Source: Flavobacteriaceae bacterium Ga0077528 (GTDB lineage Bacteria; Bacteroidota; Bacteroidia; Flavobacteriales; Flavobacteriaceae). From it: a stretch of DNA of 64,000 bases. Shown here piece after piece: positions 44,801-51,528 of this stretch (positions are counted from its first letter, which is position 1; every line of letters begins with the position of its first letter). The position numbers were made by a program, and so were the translations under genes. The notes under the pieces are model-generated. The model saw only the letters and a list, made by a program, of their open reading frames with translations. It was not told the DNA's origin and made no database searches. The stretch is from positions 682,001 to 746,000 of the forward strand of contig LNDX01000001.1 in the NCBI GenBank assembly GCA_001464475.1, given 5' to 3'.

Positions 44801-45621
44801 GGTTTTACAGTATATCCTTTTTTGATTAAAAGTTGCAAAACACCTTCTTTTCCTGCCAAATGCGCAGCACCAACAGCAGCAAATAAACTTCCAGTTTTAG
44901 TAATTGAATCAATGCTGTTTGCCATAGTAACATTTCTTTCGGTAATTAAAATGTTATGCGATTTTTTAGAGTAAATCAATTTATAAATAGAGTCAAGCAT
45001 TACGATGTCTTTTTCTCTATAAAAATCATTAGATACCGTTTGGAAGTTTCTGTTTTTTAATATTTTCATTAAAGCCATTCTCACTTCTTCTTTTGGCTCT
45101 TCCATGTCGTTTTGCATTTTCATCACTTTAAGAAATGACTCTTGAGCATCTTCTAAACCAGTTACTTTTTTGTTATATTTTTTACCAGTTTGGTGTATAA
45201 ACATATCAAGAACAGTGTTTTCTTGAAAATCAGCTTGTTCGCTGTTGTTTCCAGAAGTCATCGTGTTGTAGATATTTACATTAGAAAACAACGGATACAA
45301 TGCTTCTTTTTTTAATGGCGCAAGATTGAAACGACTATAAAGTTTTTGCGAATTCTCATTTTCTTGGTTGGTCAATAAATCAAATAGTACTTCCCAACTT
45401 TCAGGATTACTTTCGTTACTCACGATATCGGCTTCTAGCAAATGTTTATAAAAAGCGTCTGAAAGGTGATAAGAAATCTTTTCATTTACATGCATGGTGC
45501 CATATAAATAAGACTTTTTAGCTAATCCGTTTCCGGAAATTTCCCAAAGCAAAGTTTTTTCAGTTTGAGCAATAGAAGTAAAACTCAATAATAATAAGAA
45601 GGCAGCGAATATCTTTTTCAA
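41863..45621 (-). CDS. Very large TraB/GumN-like exported protein with long C-terminal extension
   Basis: The 1252-residue protein has a signal peptide (about 1-18) and an N-terminal TraB/GumN domain (about 20-290; LLWEISGNGLAKKSYLYGTMHVN, GLEDAQESF, LFAAVGAAHLAGKEGVLQLL). GTMH and the glutamate resemble the metalloprotease-like residues of the family. The remaining 950 residues include an acidic patch NYDEDYDEDYDYKSNES and an alpha-helical repeat region (about 830-1010; HEAT-like, LMRIGALKNPKTIPYLEAKY). It is exported and several times longer than the usual 300-residue TraB/GumN proteins. The function is unknown. A promoter element lies at 45639-45646. Confidence 0.8.
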   Translation of the reverse strand: MKKIFAAFLLLLSFTSIAQTEKTLLWEISGNGLAKKSYLYGTMHVNEKISYHLSDAFYKHLLEADIVSNESNPESWEVLFDLLTNQENENSQKLYSRFNLAPLKKEALYPLFSNVNIYNTMTSGNNSEQADFQENTVLDMFIHQTGKKYNKKVTGLEDAQESFLKVMKMQNDMEEPKEEVRMALMKILKNRNFQTVSNDFYREKDIVMLDSIYKLIYSKKSHNILITERNVTMANSIDSITKTGSLFAAVGAAHLAGKEGVLQLLIKKGYTVKPIIDVLTTVGEKQKKTIEEYFPNPVLNPFTTKDGMLKMPLFKNPRTINEVTACIDLTNGGSVNINRLPLNYFLKKKDDTFNPKALDSLFFENIAGTIIEKKFFETENYKGYDIKNKTKSGNAQRYRYYITPLEIIAVSMTGTGDYVRQYENQLFDKIEIKNLQSSWDSFTPLKGGFSVKIPSYSVIHGNEVDKIDNDITIQSYDKSENAFYFLTEESFNGTAELENTAYEHKQIQAEFYMQNELDDVTHNTTTNESSSKIGEKKIRLKTFIKGNKYFLLGTVNASDKNTDNYFQSFDFTKNGRIVINKVYNDTVNDFKVEIPEKINKKTFLNFEDYEFKTKNSFLSRNKNYTFYADNGRDIDLEYNKFHKYESFENLDSLKSYFFRDYSKDYKSFMDSHSRFQNFEENYDEDYDEDYDYKSNESLIYNFINKKGFSYSKWFDLVEKNDEKYEFISKSYNFNKEDNTHIFEAVVSKSNATQAIKYKTFVKGNAYYKMQTLIERDYKSDDAFIEKTFSSLEPTSKDTTSIFEDKFDLFLNDINSKKDTIRFSAIESIDELKIADKDFDAVTNFIDTFKFKETEKEAPSSLLMRIGALKNPKTIPYLEAKYKDEKTKTNTQIEILKALSRQKSKAAYQKIIELLEYDLPITDKQYDITSLFSLFDLDLENSKELFPKIFQFYSIKEYNKPTLSLCNSLFDKNLISPKKISSFKKMVLTNAKLEYKRVVSWKEKNIKPEEEIDLADDISYETAVDTTVAVAIDGDEEDYNSEETSAPVDDLINYIDLLYNFQSDKDTDALFQKIKGLDIPELNVELLRLGIVNDKISKEEILSTLENEKTKFATILLLHYKDKFNLLPTLTDDEIVESAILSFENLKTKDSIEFVEKRIETKNNKEITLYFYKFDKTSSYRKIKNTYIYTIAFLSEKGKINPLAYKIYDKKKLEDDDDITKRINAITNKALNEEHRRATFEKNIDRMNFNMYD

Positions 45622-45638
45622 AGTGTGTGATTTTTAAA

Positions 45639-45646
45639 CAAATATA
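45639..45646 (-). promoter_or_regulatory. Candidate -7 promoter element for the TraB/GumN-like gene
   Basis: The minus strand reads TATATTTG (TAnnTTTG), 17 bases upstream of the start codon. Confidence 0.4.
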
Positions 45647-45712
45647 ATTAGAAAATAGTCATTAAAATATAACGGCTAAATTTTTCATATATTTTTTGTG
45701 AAGATAAATAAA

Positions 45713-45750
45713 ATAAAAAAACCTCGATTCAATTAAGAACCGAGGTTTAT
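45713..45750 (-). terminator. Terminator after tsf
   Basis: AAACCTCG and CGAGGTTT with an inner TTC/GAA pair form a hairpin. Read on the minus strand it is followed by TTTTTTATTTT. It closes the rpsB-tsf transcript. Confidence 0.8.
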
Positions 45751-45799
45751 ATTGTTTGAATTACTTTGTACTTCTTACTTCGTAAATCGTACTTTATAT

Positions 45800-46624
45800 T
45801 TATCCTAAAGCAACTCTTCTGAAACCTGTAACAGTTAAACCACCGTCAACAGATTTAATGTAAGAAGCAACGCTCATAGAACCATCTTTAATGTAATCTT
45901 GGTTTACTAAAGTGTTGTCTTTGTAGAAACGTTGGATTTTACCTTTAGCGATATTATCTAACATAGCTTCTGGTTTTCCTTCTTGACGTAATTGATCTTT
46001 AGCGATTTCAATTTCTTTTTCAATGATTGATGCATCAACACCAGCTTCATCTAAAGCAATTGGATTCATTGCAGCAGCTTGCATTGCTACGTTTCTTGCA
46101 GCTTCTTCAGCACCTTCAACATTAGCAGATAATGCAGTTAAAACAGCAATTTTGTTTCCAGCGTGAATGTATGAACCAACGAAAGCACCACTTAATCTTT
46201 CGAAAGAAGCGATTTCAATTTTTTCTCCAATAACACCAGTTTGCTCAATTAATTTGTCAGCAACAGTGATACCATTAAAATCTGAAGCTAAAAATGCTTC
46301 TTTAGTATCATAGTTTAATGCTTGGTTAGCTAAATCTGTAGCTAATTTTACGAAACCTTCATTTTTTCCAACGAAGTCAGTTTCGCAATTTAATGTGATA
46401 ACAACACCAGAAGTTTTGTCAGCATTAACAACTGCGATTGCAGCTCCTTCAGTAGATTCTCTGTCAGATCTGTTAGCAGCCACTTTTTGACCTTTTTTTC
46501 TAAGGTTTTCGATTGCTAAATCAAAATCTCCATCAGCTTCTACTAATGCTTTTTTGCAGTCCATCATACCTGCACCTGTGATTGTTCTTAATTTATTTAC
46601 GTCTGCAGCAGTAATTGTTGCCAT
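45800..46624 (-). CDS. tsf: Elongation factor Ts
   Basis: EF-Ts regenerates EF-Tu-GTP. The 274-residue product has the UBA-like N-terminus (AADVNKLRTITGAGMMDCKKAL), VNCETDFVGKN-type (LNCETDFVGKNEGFVKLA) and the C-terminal FYKDNTLVNQDYIKDGSMSV. An upstream ATG at 46684 extends the frame but adds the unrelated MSIGISFFTQIIF; the start chosen matches the family (MATITAADV). rpsB lies upstream across a repeat-bearing gap of 144 bases. Confidence 0.96.
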   Translation of the reverse strand: MATITAADVNKLRTITGAGMMDCKKALVEADGDFDLAIENLRKKGQKVAANRSDRESTEGAAIAVVNADKTSGVVITLNCETDFVGKNEGFVKLATDLANQALNYDTKEAFLASDFNGITVADKLIEQTGVIGEKIEIASFERLSGAFVGSYIHAGNKIAVLTALSANVEGAEEAARNVAMQAAAMNPIALDEAGVDASIIEKEIEIAKDQLRQEGKPEAMLDNIAKGKIQRFYKDNTLVNQDYIKDGSMSVASYIKSVDGGLTVTGFRRVALG

Positions 46625-46670
46625 TTTGTTTTTTATTTTAAGATTAAAAATAATTTGTGTAAAAAAAGAA

Positions 46671-46760
46671 ATTCCAATTGACAAATCCCAAATTCCAATT
46701 TTAATTAATCATCAAATTTTGATAATTATTTGGAACTTGGAATTTACCTATTGGAATTAT
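46671..46760. repeat. AT-rich intergenic repeat between rpsB and tsf
   Basis: ATTCCAATTGACAAATCCCA and AATTCCAATTTT are followed by ATCAAATTTTGAT and then TTGGAACTTGGAATTT, a long inverted repeat of the same type as 39125-39203. Confidence 0.55.
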
Positions 46761-46768
46761 AAGTTTAT

Positions 46769-47599
46769 TTATTCTTCTGATTTAGTTTCTTCTGTAGCTT
46801 CAACTTCTGCAACTGGAGTTTCTTCAACAACAGCAGCTTCTGGAGCAGCAGCAGCTTCAACAACTTCAGCAGTTTCAACTTCTGTAGCTTCATCACCTTC
46901 TTTTTCAGAAGTTCTGTTAGCCAATCCGTCTTTTACAGCGTCAGTTACTAAAGTTAAAATTTTATCAATTGATTTAGAAGCATCATCATTTGCAGGGATA
47001 ACATAATCTACCTCACGTGGGTCAGAGTTTGTATCAACCATTGCGAAAACTGGAATGTTTAATTTTTGTGCTTCTTTTATTGCGATGTGTTCAGCTTTGA
47101 TATCTACTACGAAAAGTGCAGCAGGTAATCTAGACATGTCAGCGATAGAACCTAAGTTTTTCTCTAATTTCGCACGAAGACGATCAACTTGAAGTCTTTC
47201 TTTTTTAGAAAGCGTCATGAAAGTACCATCTTTTTTCATTCTATCAATAGTAGCCATTTTTTTAACAGCTTTTCTGATAGTAACGAAGTTTGTTAACATA
47301 CCACCAGGCCATCTTTCTGTGATGTAAGGCATGTTACAAGCCAATGCTTTTTCTGAAACGATATCTTTTGCTTGTTTTTTGGTAGCTACGAAAAGTATTT
47401 TTCTACCAGACGCTGCAATTTTTTTCATAGCTTCACCAGCTTCTTCAATTTTTGCAGCAGTTTTATATAGGTTAATGATATGAATACCATTACGCTCCAT
47501 ATAAATGTAAGGAGCCATGTTTGGGTCCCATTTACGAGTCATGTGTCCAAAGTGAACACCTGCTTCTAATAATTCTTTAACGTCAATTTTGTTTGCCAT
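46769..47599 (-). CDS. rpsB: 30S ribosomal protein S2
   Basis: S2 binds the head and platform of the small subunit. The first 230 residues show the full S2 core (LEAGVHFGHMTRKWDPNMAPYIY, RWPGGMLTNFVTI, DTNSDPREVDYVIPANDDASKSI). The C-terminal 45 residues form a Glu/Ala/Val-rich tail (for example EVVEAAAAPEAAVVEE) that looks disordered, a common feature of Bacteroidetes S2. It is followed on the same strand by tsf, the usual rpsB-tsf order. Confidence 0.97.
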   Translation of the reverse strand: MANKIDVKELLEAGVHFGHMTRKWDPNMAPYIYMERNGIHIINLYKTAAKIEEAGEAMKKIAASGRKILFVATKKQAKDIVSEKALACNMPYITERWPGGMLTNFVTIRKAVKKMATIDRMKKDGTFMTLSKKERLQVDRLRAKLEKNLGSIADMSRLPAALFVVDIKAEHIAIKEAQKLNIPVFAMVDTNSDPREVDYVIPANDDASKSIDKILTLVTDAVKDGLANRTSEKEGDEATEVETAEVVEAAAAPEAAVVEETPVAEVEATEETKSEE

Positions 47600-47793
47600 T
47601 GTGTAATAGTTTACGTTCCGTGTTATAGCAATGCGTCACCTTTTTCGCTTTAAGTATTTCAACTTTAAGACTTTGTACTGCATTTCGATGCTAAACTAAT
47701 TCCCTTTTTATAAGGAATATCGACAACTTTGTTTTAAATTCAATTTTAATTGTAAAAATGTATCTGAAAAAATATTCTGATAAATATCGAATA

Positions 47794-48180
47794 TTAACGT
47801 TTCGAGAATTGGAATCTCTTTCTCGCTTTTTTCTGACCGAATTTTTTACGTTCTACCATTCTTGGATCTCTTGTAAGTAATCCTTCTGGTTTTAAGATAG
47901 CTCTGTTTTCAGCTTCCACTTCACACATTGCTCTTGCAATTGCCATTCTCACAGCTTCTGCTTGTCCTGTTGAACCACCACCGTATACATTTACTTTTAC
48001 GTCAAAGTTAGTTACATTTTCTGTCAAAGACATTGGTTGTAATACTTTGTACTGTAAAGTAGCTGTTGGGAAGTAAGTTGCAAATTCTTTTTTGTTTACA
48101 GTGATTTTACCTGTACCTTCAGTAACATAAACACGTGCAACTGCACATTTTCTTCTACCGATTTTGTGAATAACTCCCAT
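47794..48180 (-). CDS. rpsI: 30S ribosomal protein S9
   Basis: S9 contacts P-site tRNA through its C-terminal tail. The 128-residue protein has MGVIHKIGRRKCAVARVYV, the family core VYGGGSTGQAEAVRMAIARA and the C-terminal LLTRDPRMVERKKFGQKKAR followed by a KRFQFSKR end. Its start codon shares one base with the rplM stop (TAATG), so it is translationally coupled to rplM. Confidence 0.97.
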   Translation of the reverse strand: MGVIHKIGRRKCAVARVYVTEGTGKITVNKKEFATYFPTATLQYKVLQPMSLTENVTNFDVKVNVYGGGSTGQAEAVRMAIARAMCEVEAENRAILKPEGLLTRDPRMVERKKFGQKKARKRFQFSKR

Positions 48181-48635
48181 TACTTTAAGTCGTTAAGGTT
48201 AACGGTTTTTGGTTGTTGAGCGCCATGTTTGTGCTCAGTACCAACATTTACATCTAAATTACGGAATAATTGTGCTCCTAATTTGTTTTTAGGCAACATT
48301 CCTTTTACAGCTTTTTCTACTAATAATGCAGGGTTTTTTTGTTGCATTACTTTAGCAGTTAAACTTCTTTGTCCTCCTGGATAACCTGTGTGTCTGATGT
48401 ACGTTTTGTCATCTAACTTGTTTCCAGTTAAATTAATTTTCTCTGCGTTGATAACAATTACGTTATCTCCACAGTCAACGTGTGGTGAATAACTTGGCTT
48501 GTATTTACCTCTTAAAAGCATCGCGACTTTTGAAGCAAAACGACCTAAGTTATGACCTTCAGCGTCTACAACAATCCACTGTTTTTCAGCTGTGGCTTTG
48601 TTGGCAGAAACTGTTTTGTAGCTTAATGCGTCCAT
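48180..48635 (-). CDS. rplM: 50S ribosomal protein L13
   Basis: L13 is an early assembly protein of the large subunit. The 151-residue protein has WIVVDAEGHNLGRFASKVAMLL, KYKPSYSPHVDCGDNVIVINAEKI, HTGYPGG and GMLPKNKLGAQLFRNLDV, all typical. It is first in the rplM-rpsI transcript. The minus-strand TACTTTTG at 48679-48686 is a probable promoter element. Confidence 0.97.
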   Translation of the reverse strand: MDALSYKTVSANKATAEKQWIVVDAEGHNLGRFASKVAMLLRGKYKPSYSPHVDCGDNVIVINAEKINLTGNKLDDKTYIRHTGYPGGQRSLTAKVMQQKNPALLVEKAVKGMLPKNKLGAQLFRNLDVNVGTEHKHGAQQPKTVNLNDLK

Positions 48636-48678
48636 AATATTATTTTAATTAAACATTCCATTCCCAATTAAGGGAGTG

Positions 48679-48686
48679 CAAAAGTA
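48679..48686 (-). promoter_or_regulatory. Candidate -7 promoter element for rplM-rpsI
   Basis: The minus strand reads TACTTTTG (TAnnTTTG), 43 bases before the rplM start. Confidence 0.5.
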
Positions 48687-48776
48687 CAATTATTTATTAT
48701 ATATGCAAAAAGGATTTTGATTTTTAATTATTATTTTGAATTATAACGATTTATAGTATCCAAATTGATGGCTAAT

Positions 48777-48842
48777 TAGCCCTGATTGAAGTGGAAATCC
48801 TTGTCTTTTTAGACAAGATTGGAACGTAAAGCAGGAAAATGG
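48777..48842 (+). ncRNA. Structured RNA candidate resembling the flavo-1 motif
   Basis: A perfect 7-bp hairpin CTTGTCT-TTTT-AGACAAG is enclosed by a CCTG/CAGG stem, with purine-rich internal stretches (ATTGAAGTGGAAAT; ATTGGAACGTAAAG). The order TAGCCCTGATTGAAGTGGAA ... hairpin ... GCAGGAAAA recalls the flavobacterial motif catalogued as flavo-1. I assign it from memory of the motif and did not run a covariance search. It lies in the 277-base gap between the rplM promoter and the LacI gene. Confidence 0.55.
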
Positions 48843-48913
48843 ATTACAAAAATGCGCAAACCATTCGCTACTATCCATAATTTTCATAAATTTACACCTT
48901 ATATATATGTAAG

Positions 48914-49936
48914 ATGAAATCGAAAGCCACTTTAAAACAAATTGCTAAGGAATTAGGAGTATCTGTTTCGACAGTTTCTAAGGCGTTGAATGATAGTCCG
49001 GAAATTAGTGAACCAACAAAAATTCGTGTTCAAGAATATGCGAAATTGAAAAATTACAAACCAAATGTTATTGGGTTGAACCTTAAAAACCGTTCTACCA
49101 AAACGATTGGTGTAATTATTCCGAATATTCTAAATCAGTTTTTTGCCAAGGTTTTTACTGGAATTGAAAAAGTTGCCGATGAAAAAGGATATAAAGTGAT
49201 TACTTGTATTTCTAACGAATCGATTGAAAAAGAAATTAGTGCCCTAGAAATGTTGAGTAATGGTACAATTGATGGTTTTATTTTATCCATTTCAGAAGAA
49301 GCTCAAAAGTTGCAACAATTTGGTCATTTCAAATTGATAATCAACGAAGGTACGCCAATTGTGATGTTTGACAGAATTGCCGATGAAGTAAATTGTGATA
49401 AAGTTATCGTTGATGATTTAGATTCAGCGGTAAATGCAACAGAACATTTGATTAAAACTGGATGTAAAAAAATCGCCTTATTTTCATCTATTGATAATTT
49501 GAGTGTTGGAAAATTACGTGCTAAAGGTTTTTACAAAGCATTAGAAAACAACGGAATTAAAATCAATGAAGACTTAGTTATTTTAACTGAAACTGCGGAA
49601 GATTTTGATACTAAATCGGCAAATTTCTTTGATAAAAATAAAGTGGATGCTGTTTTTGCATTAGATGAACATGCCTCTGTCATGGCAATGAAAATGGGAA
49701 TTAAGAAAGGATTGAAAATTCCAGATGAACTTTCTATTATTGGTTTTGCTGATGGTGTTTGGTCTAGAAGATTAACGCCAAGTTTATCAACAGTAAGTCA
49801 GCATGGTCCAGAAATTGGTGAAGTGGCTACAAAAATGCTGATTGAGAAGTTAGAAAGTAAAGAAGAAAATTACAGTCATAAAACTACAATTGTAAAAACG
49901 GAATTACGTCAAAGAGAATCGACTAGGAAGATTTAA
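48914..49936 (+). CDS. LacI family transcriptional regulator
   Basis: The 340-residue protein has the LacI helix-turn-helix (residues about 5-24; TLKQIAKELGVSVSTVSKAL), hinge (NVIGLNLKNRST) and a periplasmic-binding-protein-like sensor domain (about 62-335; TIGVIIPNILNQFFAKVFTG, DEHASVMAMKMGIKKG, LSTVSQHGPEIGEVA). Its target and sugar or nucleoside ligand are unknown. The neighbour is a PnuC-like permease gene, convergent, with 3' ends overlapping by 14 bases. The gene stands alone behind a structured RNA candidate. Confidence 0.93.
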   Translation: MKSKATLKQIAKELGVSVSTVSKALNDSPEISEPTKIRVQEYAKLKNYKPNVIGLNLKNRSTKTIGVIIPNILNQFFAKVFTGIEKVADEKGYKVITCISNESIEKEISALEMLSNGTIDGFILSISEEAQKLQQFGHFKLIINEGTPIVMFDRIADEVNCDKVIVDDLDSAVNATEHLIKTGCKKIALFSSIDNLSVGKLRAKGFYKALENNGIKINEDLVILTETAEDFDTKSANFFDKNKVDAVFALDEHASVMAMKMGIKKGLKIPDELSIIGFADGVWSRRLTPSLSTVSQHGPEIGEVATKMLIEKLESKEENYSHKTTIVKTELRQRESTRKI

Positions 49937-50663
49937 TAGTTCCTTTTTTTTTATCATCATCCCAAGTGATATAACCAATAATAGCGTTGAAAAGGTAAAA
50001 AACATATTTAGCAGTATTGGCTATATTCATTTGCAATATGTTTTGAACTAATTTGGTGATGTTGTAAAACTGCCACATAAACCAGTTGTCAGGATACATT
50101 CTCGCGGTATTAAAAGTAGCACCAAAAGTTATTCCGGCAGGAATTGCGATGGCAAAAAACAATCTCCAGTCAATTGGTTTTTCAGAAAGATATTTGAAAG
50201 CAATATAATTAAGAACCAATGAGAATACAAAACCAAGAACTAAATTGCGATAAAATATAAAGTCAATAGAACGCAAAACGGTGCTTTTTTTCCAAGCTTT
50301 GAAAACCAAATAATTTCCAATAAAAGTTACTGGATAAGTTAAAATAGCACCAACATTTCCAAGTAAATAATCAATTGAACCACTCAAAAATGTATTGCAA
50401 GTCGCAAGAAAGTTTCCAATATTATTCTTTTTGGTAACTAATCGATTGCCAATCATCGATAATCCAGTGTTGATAATTGAAACGTAACCCAAAAAGAAAA
50501 CATAGTTTTTACCTTGAAAAGTAAATTTGTATTCGGTGTTATGATAACCTAAAGCAATCGAAGCTGTGATAACTATAATCAATCCAATAATATCTAAATA
50601 GGTACTATTAGTTATTGATTTTATGGTTTTTATGGTTTTTTCTGAAAGCGAAAGTATTGACAT
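49923..50663 (-). CDS. Second PnuC-like permease
   Basis: The 246-residue polytopic protein has the PnuC-type C-terminal part: MYPDNWFMWQFYNITKLVQN, LQMNIANTAKYVFYLFNAII and a final TWDDDKK. An N-terminal membrane half includes ITASIALGYHNTEYKFTFQGK. It is longer than the 205-residue copy at 28242-28859 and probably a distant paralogue, perhaps for a different nucleoside or pyridine riboside. No kinase gene is adjacent. A minus-strand TATCTTTG at 50679-50686 is a likely promoter. Confidence 0.75.
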   Translation of the reverse strand: MSILSLSEKTIKTIKSITNSTYLDIIGLIIVITASIALGYHNTEYKFTFQGKNYVFFLGYVSIINTGLSMIGNRLVTKKNNIGNFLATCNTFLSGSIDYLLGNVGAILTYPVTFIGNYLVFKAWKKSTVLRSIDFIFYRNLVLGFVFSLVLNYIAFKYLSEKPIDWRLFFAIAIPAGITFGATFNTARMYPDNWFMWQFYNITKLVQNILQMNIANTAKYVFYLFNAIIGYITWDDDKKKGTIKSS

Positions 50664-50678
50664 TCAAATAAATTTCGA

Positions 50679-50686
50679 CAAAGATA
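50679..50686 (-). promoter_or_regulatory. Candidate -7 promoter element for the second PnuC-like gene
   Basis: The minus strand reads TATCTTTG (TAnnTTTG), 15 bases upstream of the start. Confidence 0.45.
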
Positions 50687-50712
50687 GATAAATTTAAAGG
50701 AAAGGATAATTT

Positions 50713-51123
50713 TTATATTTTAACAAGAATGATAATTACGATAATAGAAATTATTAGAACCCAATTGATTAATATATCATATCGATATTTTGGTAATTTA
50801 TGTTCAGGATAATCAATAGTCCATTTCTTAGAATTTGCGAATTCGGTCAACATTTTTGGTGTAATTGGAATTCTTGTAACTCTTTCATTTGGGCTTTTAC
50901 AAAAAGAACCACCAAAACTGTTCCAACTGCCTTCTTCTTCATGATGAAAATACCAAAGATATTCCGACATGTCAACTTGATACTTCTTTTGATAAGTAGT
51001 CATAAGGTCATCACAATCGTCGCCGCTAACTCCTGTTTCTTCAAAAATATCTGAATTAGAATTTAGATTTGATTCCCAAAATTCTTTTTCAATGAAATTG
51101 ATTATTTCTTCTTCCAAAATCAT
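50713..51123 (-). CDS. DUF1493-like acidic protein with C-terminal membrane anchor
   Basis: Residues 1-105 of this 136-residue protein resemble DUF1493: an acidic start (EEEIINFIEKEFW), ETGVSGDDCDDLMTTYQKKY (a D/G-D-D-A-like phosphopantetheine-carrier look-alike motif, without the usual serine) and YLWYFHHEEEG. Unlike typical DUF1493 proteins, it ends in a hydrophobic helix (about 115-136; INWVLIISIIVIIILVKI), so it is probably a tail-anchored inner-membrane protein. Its start overlaps the preceding membrane-protein gene by 35 bases, so the pair is coupled. No known function. Confidence 0.6.
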   Translation of the reverse strand: MILEEEIINFIEKEFWESNLNSNSDIFEETGVSGDDCDDLMTTYQKKYQVDMSEYLWYFHHEEEGSWNSFGGSFCKSPNERVTRIPITPKMLTEFANSKKWTIDYPEHKLPKYRYDILINWVLIISIIVIIILVKI

Positions 51124-51514
51124 ACTTTCTGTTTTTTAATGAAATTATAATGTTTGTAATAAAAAAAACAACGCTTAATACAATTGAATAAAAAGTTACA
51201 TAAATATAATTATAGTTATAATTACTAAATGTAAGAATTGGAATCGTTATTAACAATATGTGAATTATCGAAATTGTCAAATGTGTTTTTATCTTAAAAG
51301 CAAACAAAATTCCATAACTTATCAAAAACAAAATATAAAGTGGAAAATAGATGAAAATAAAATCTGTAATATCCCAAGCCCAACCAACTGTTTTATTCAC
51401 TCCCCAATTTGCAACTGTATTTTTATCAAAAAGAAAATACATTAAAAAAAAAATTATTGGTGAAAGTAGAACTAAAAATAAGTTTTTTGTAAATAATTTA
51501 ATTATAATTTTCAT
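51089..51514 (-). CDS. Polytopic membrane protein, unknown
   Basis: The 141-residue product has four hydrophobic segments and an extra-membrane NYNYNYIYVTF stretch. I know no family. The ATG at 51547 lies inside the end of polA; the ATG at 51512-51514 (MKIIIKLFTKNLF) leaves a 14-base gap to the polA stop and fits a membrane protein start. It lies immediately after polA on the same strand and overlaps the DUF1493-like gene. Confidence 0.55.
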   Translation of the reverse strand: MKIIIKLFTKNLFLVLLSPIIFFLMYFLFDKNTVANWGVNKTVGWAWDITDFIFIYFPLYILFLISYGILFAFKIKTHLTISIIHILLITIPILTFSNYNYNYIYVTFYSIVLSVVFFITNIIISLKNRKYDFGRRNNQFH

Positions 51515-51528
51515 AAAATATGTGAAAA

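Noticed and set aside
46625..46684. Upstream start extending EF-Ts by 20 residues
   Set aside because: The added residues do not match EF-Ts, and the ATG at 46624 gives the family-typical MATITAADV start.
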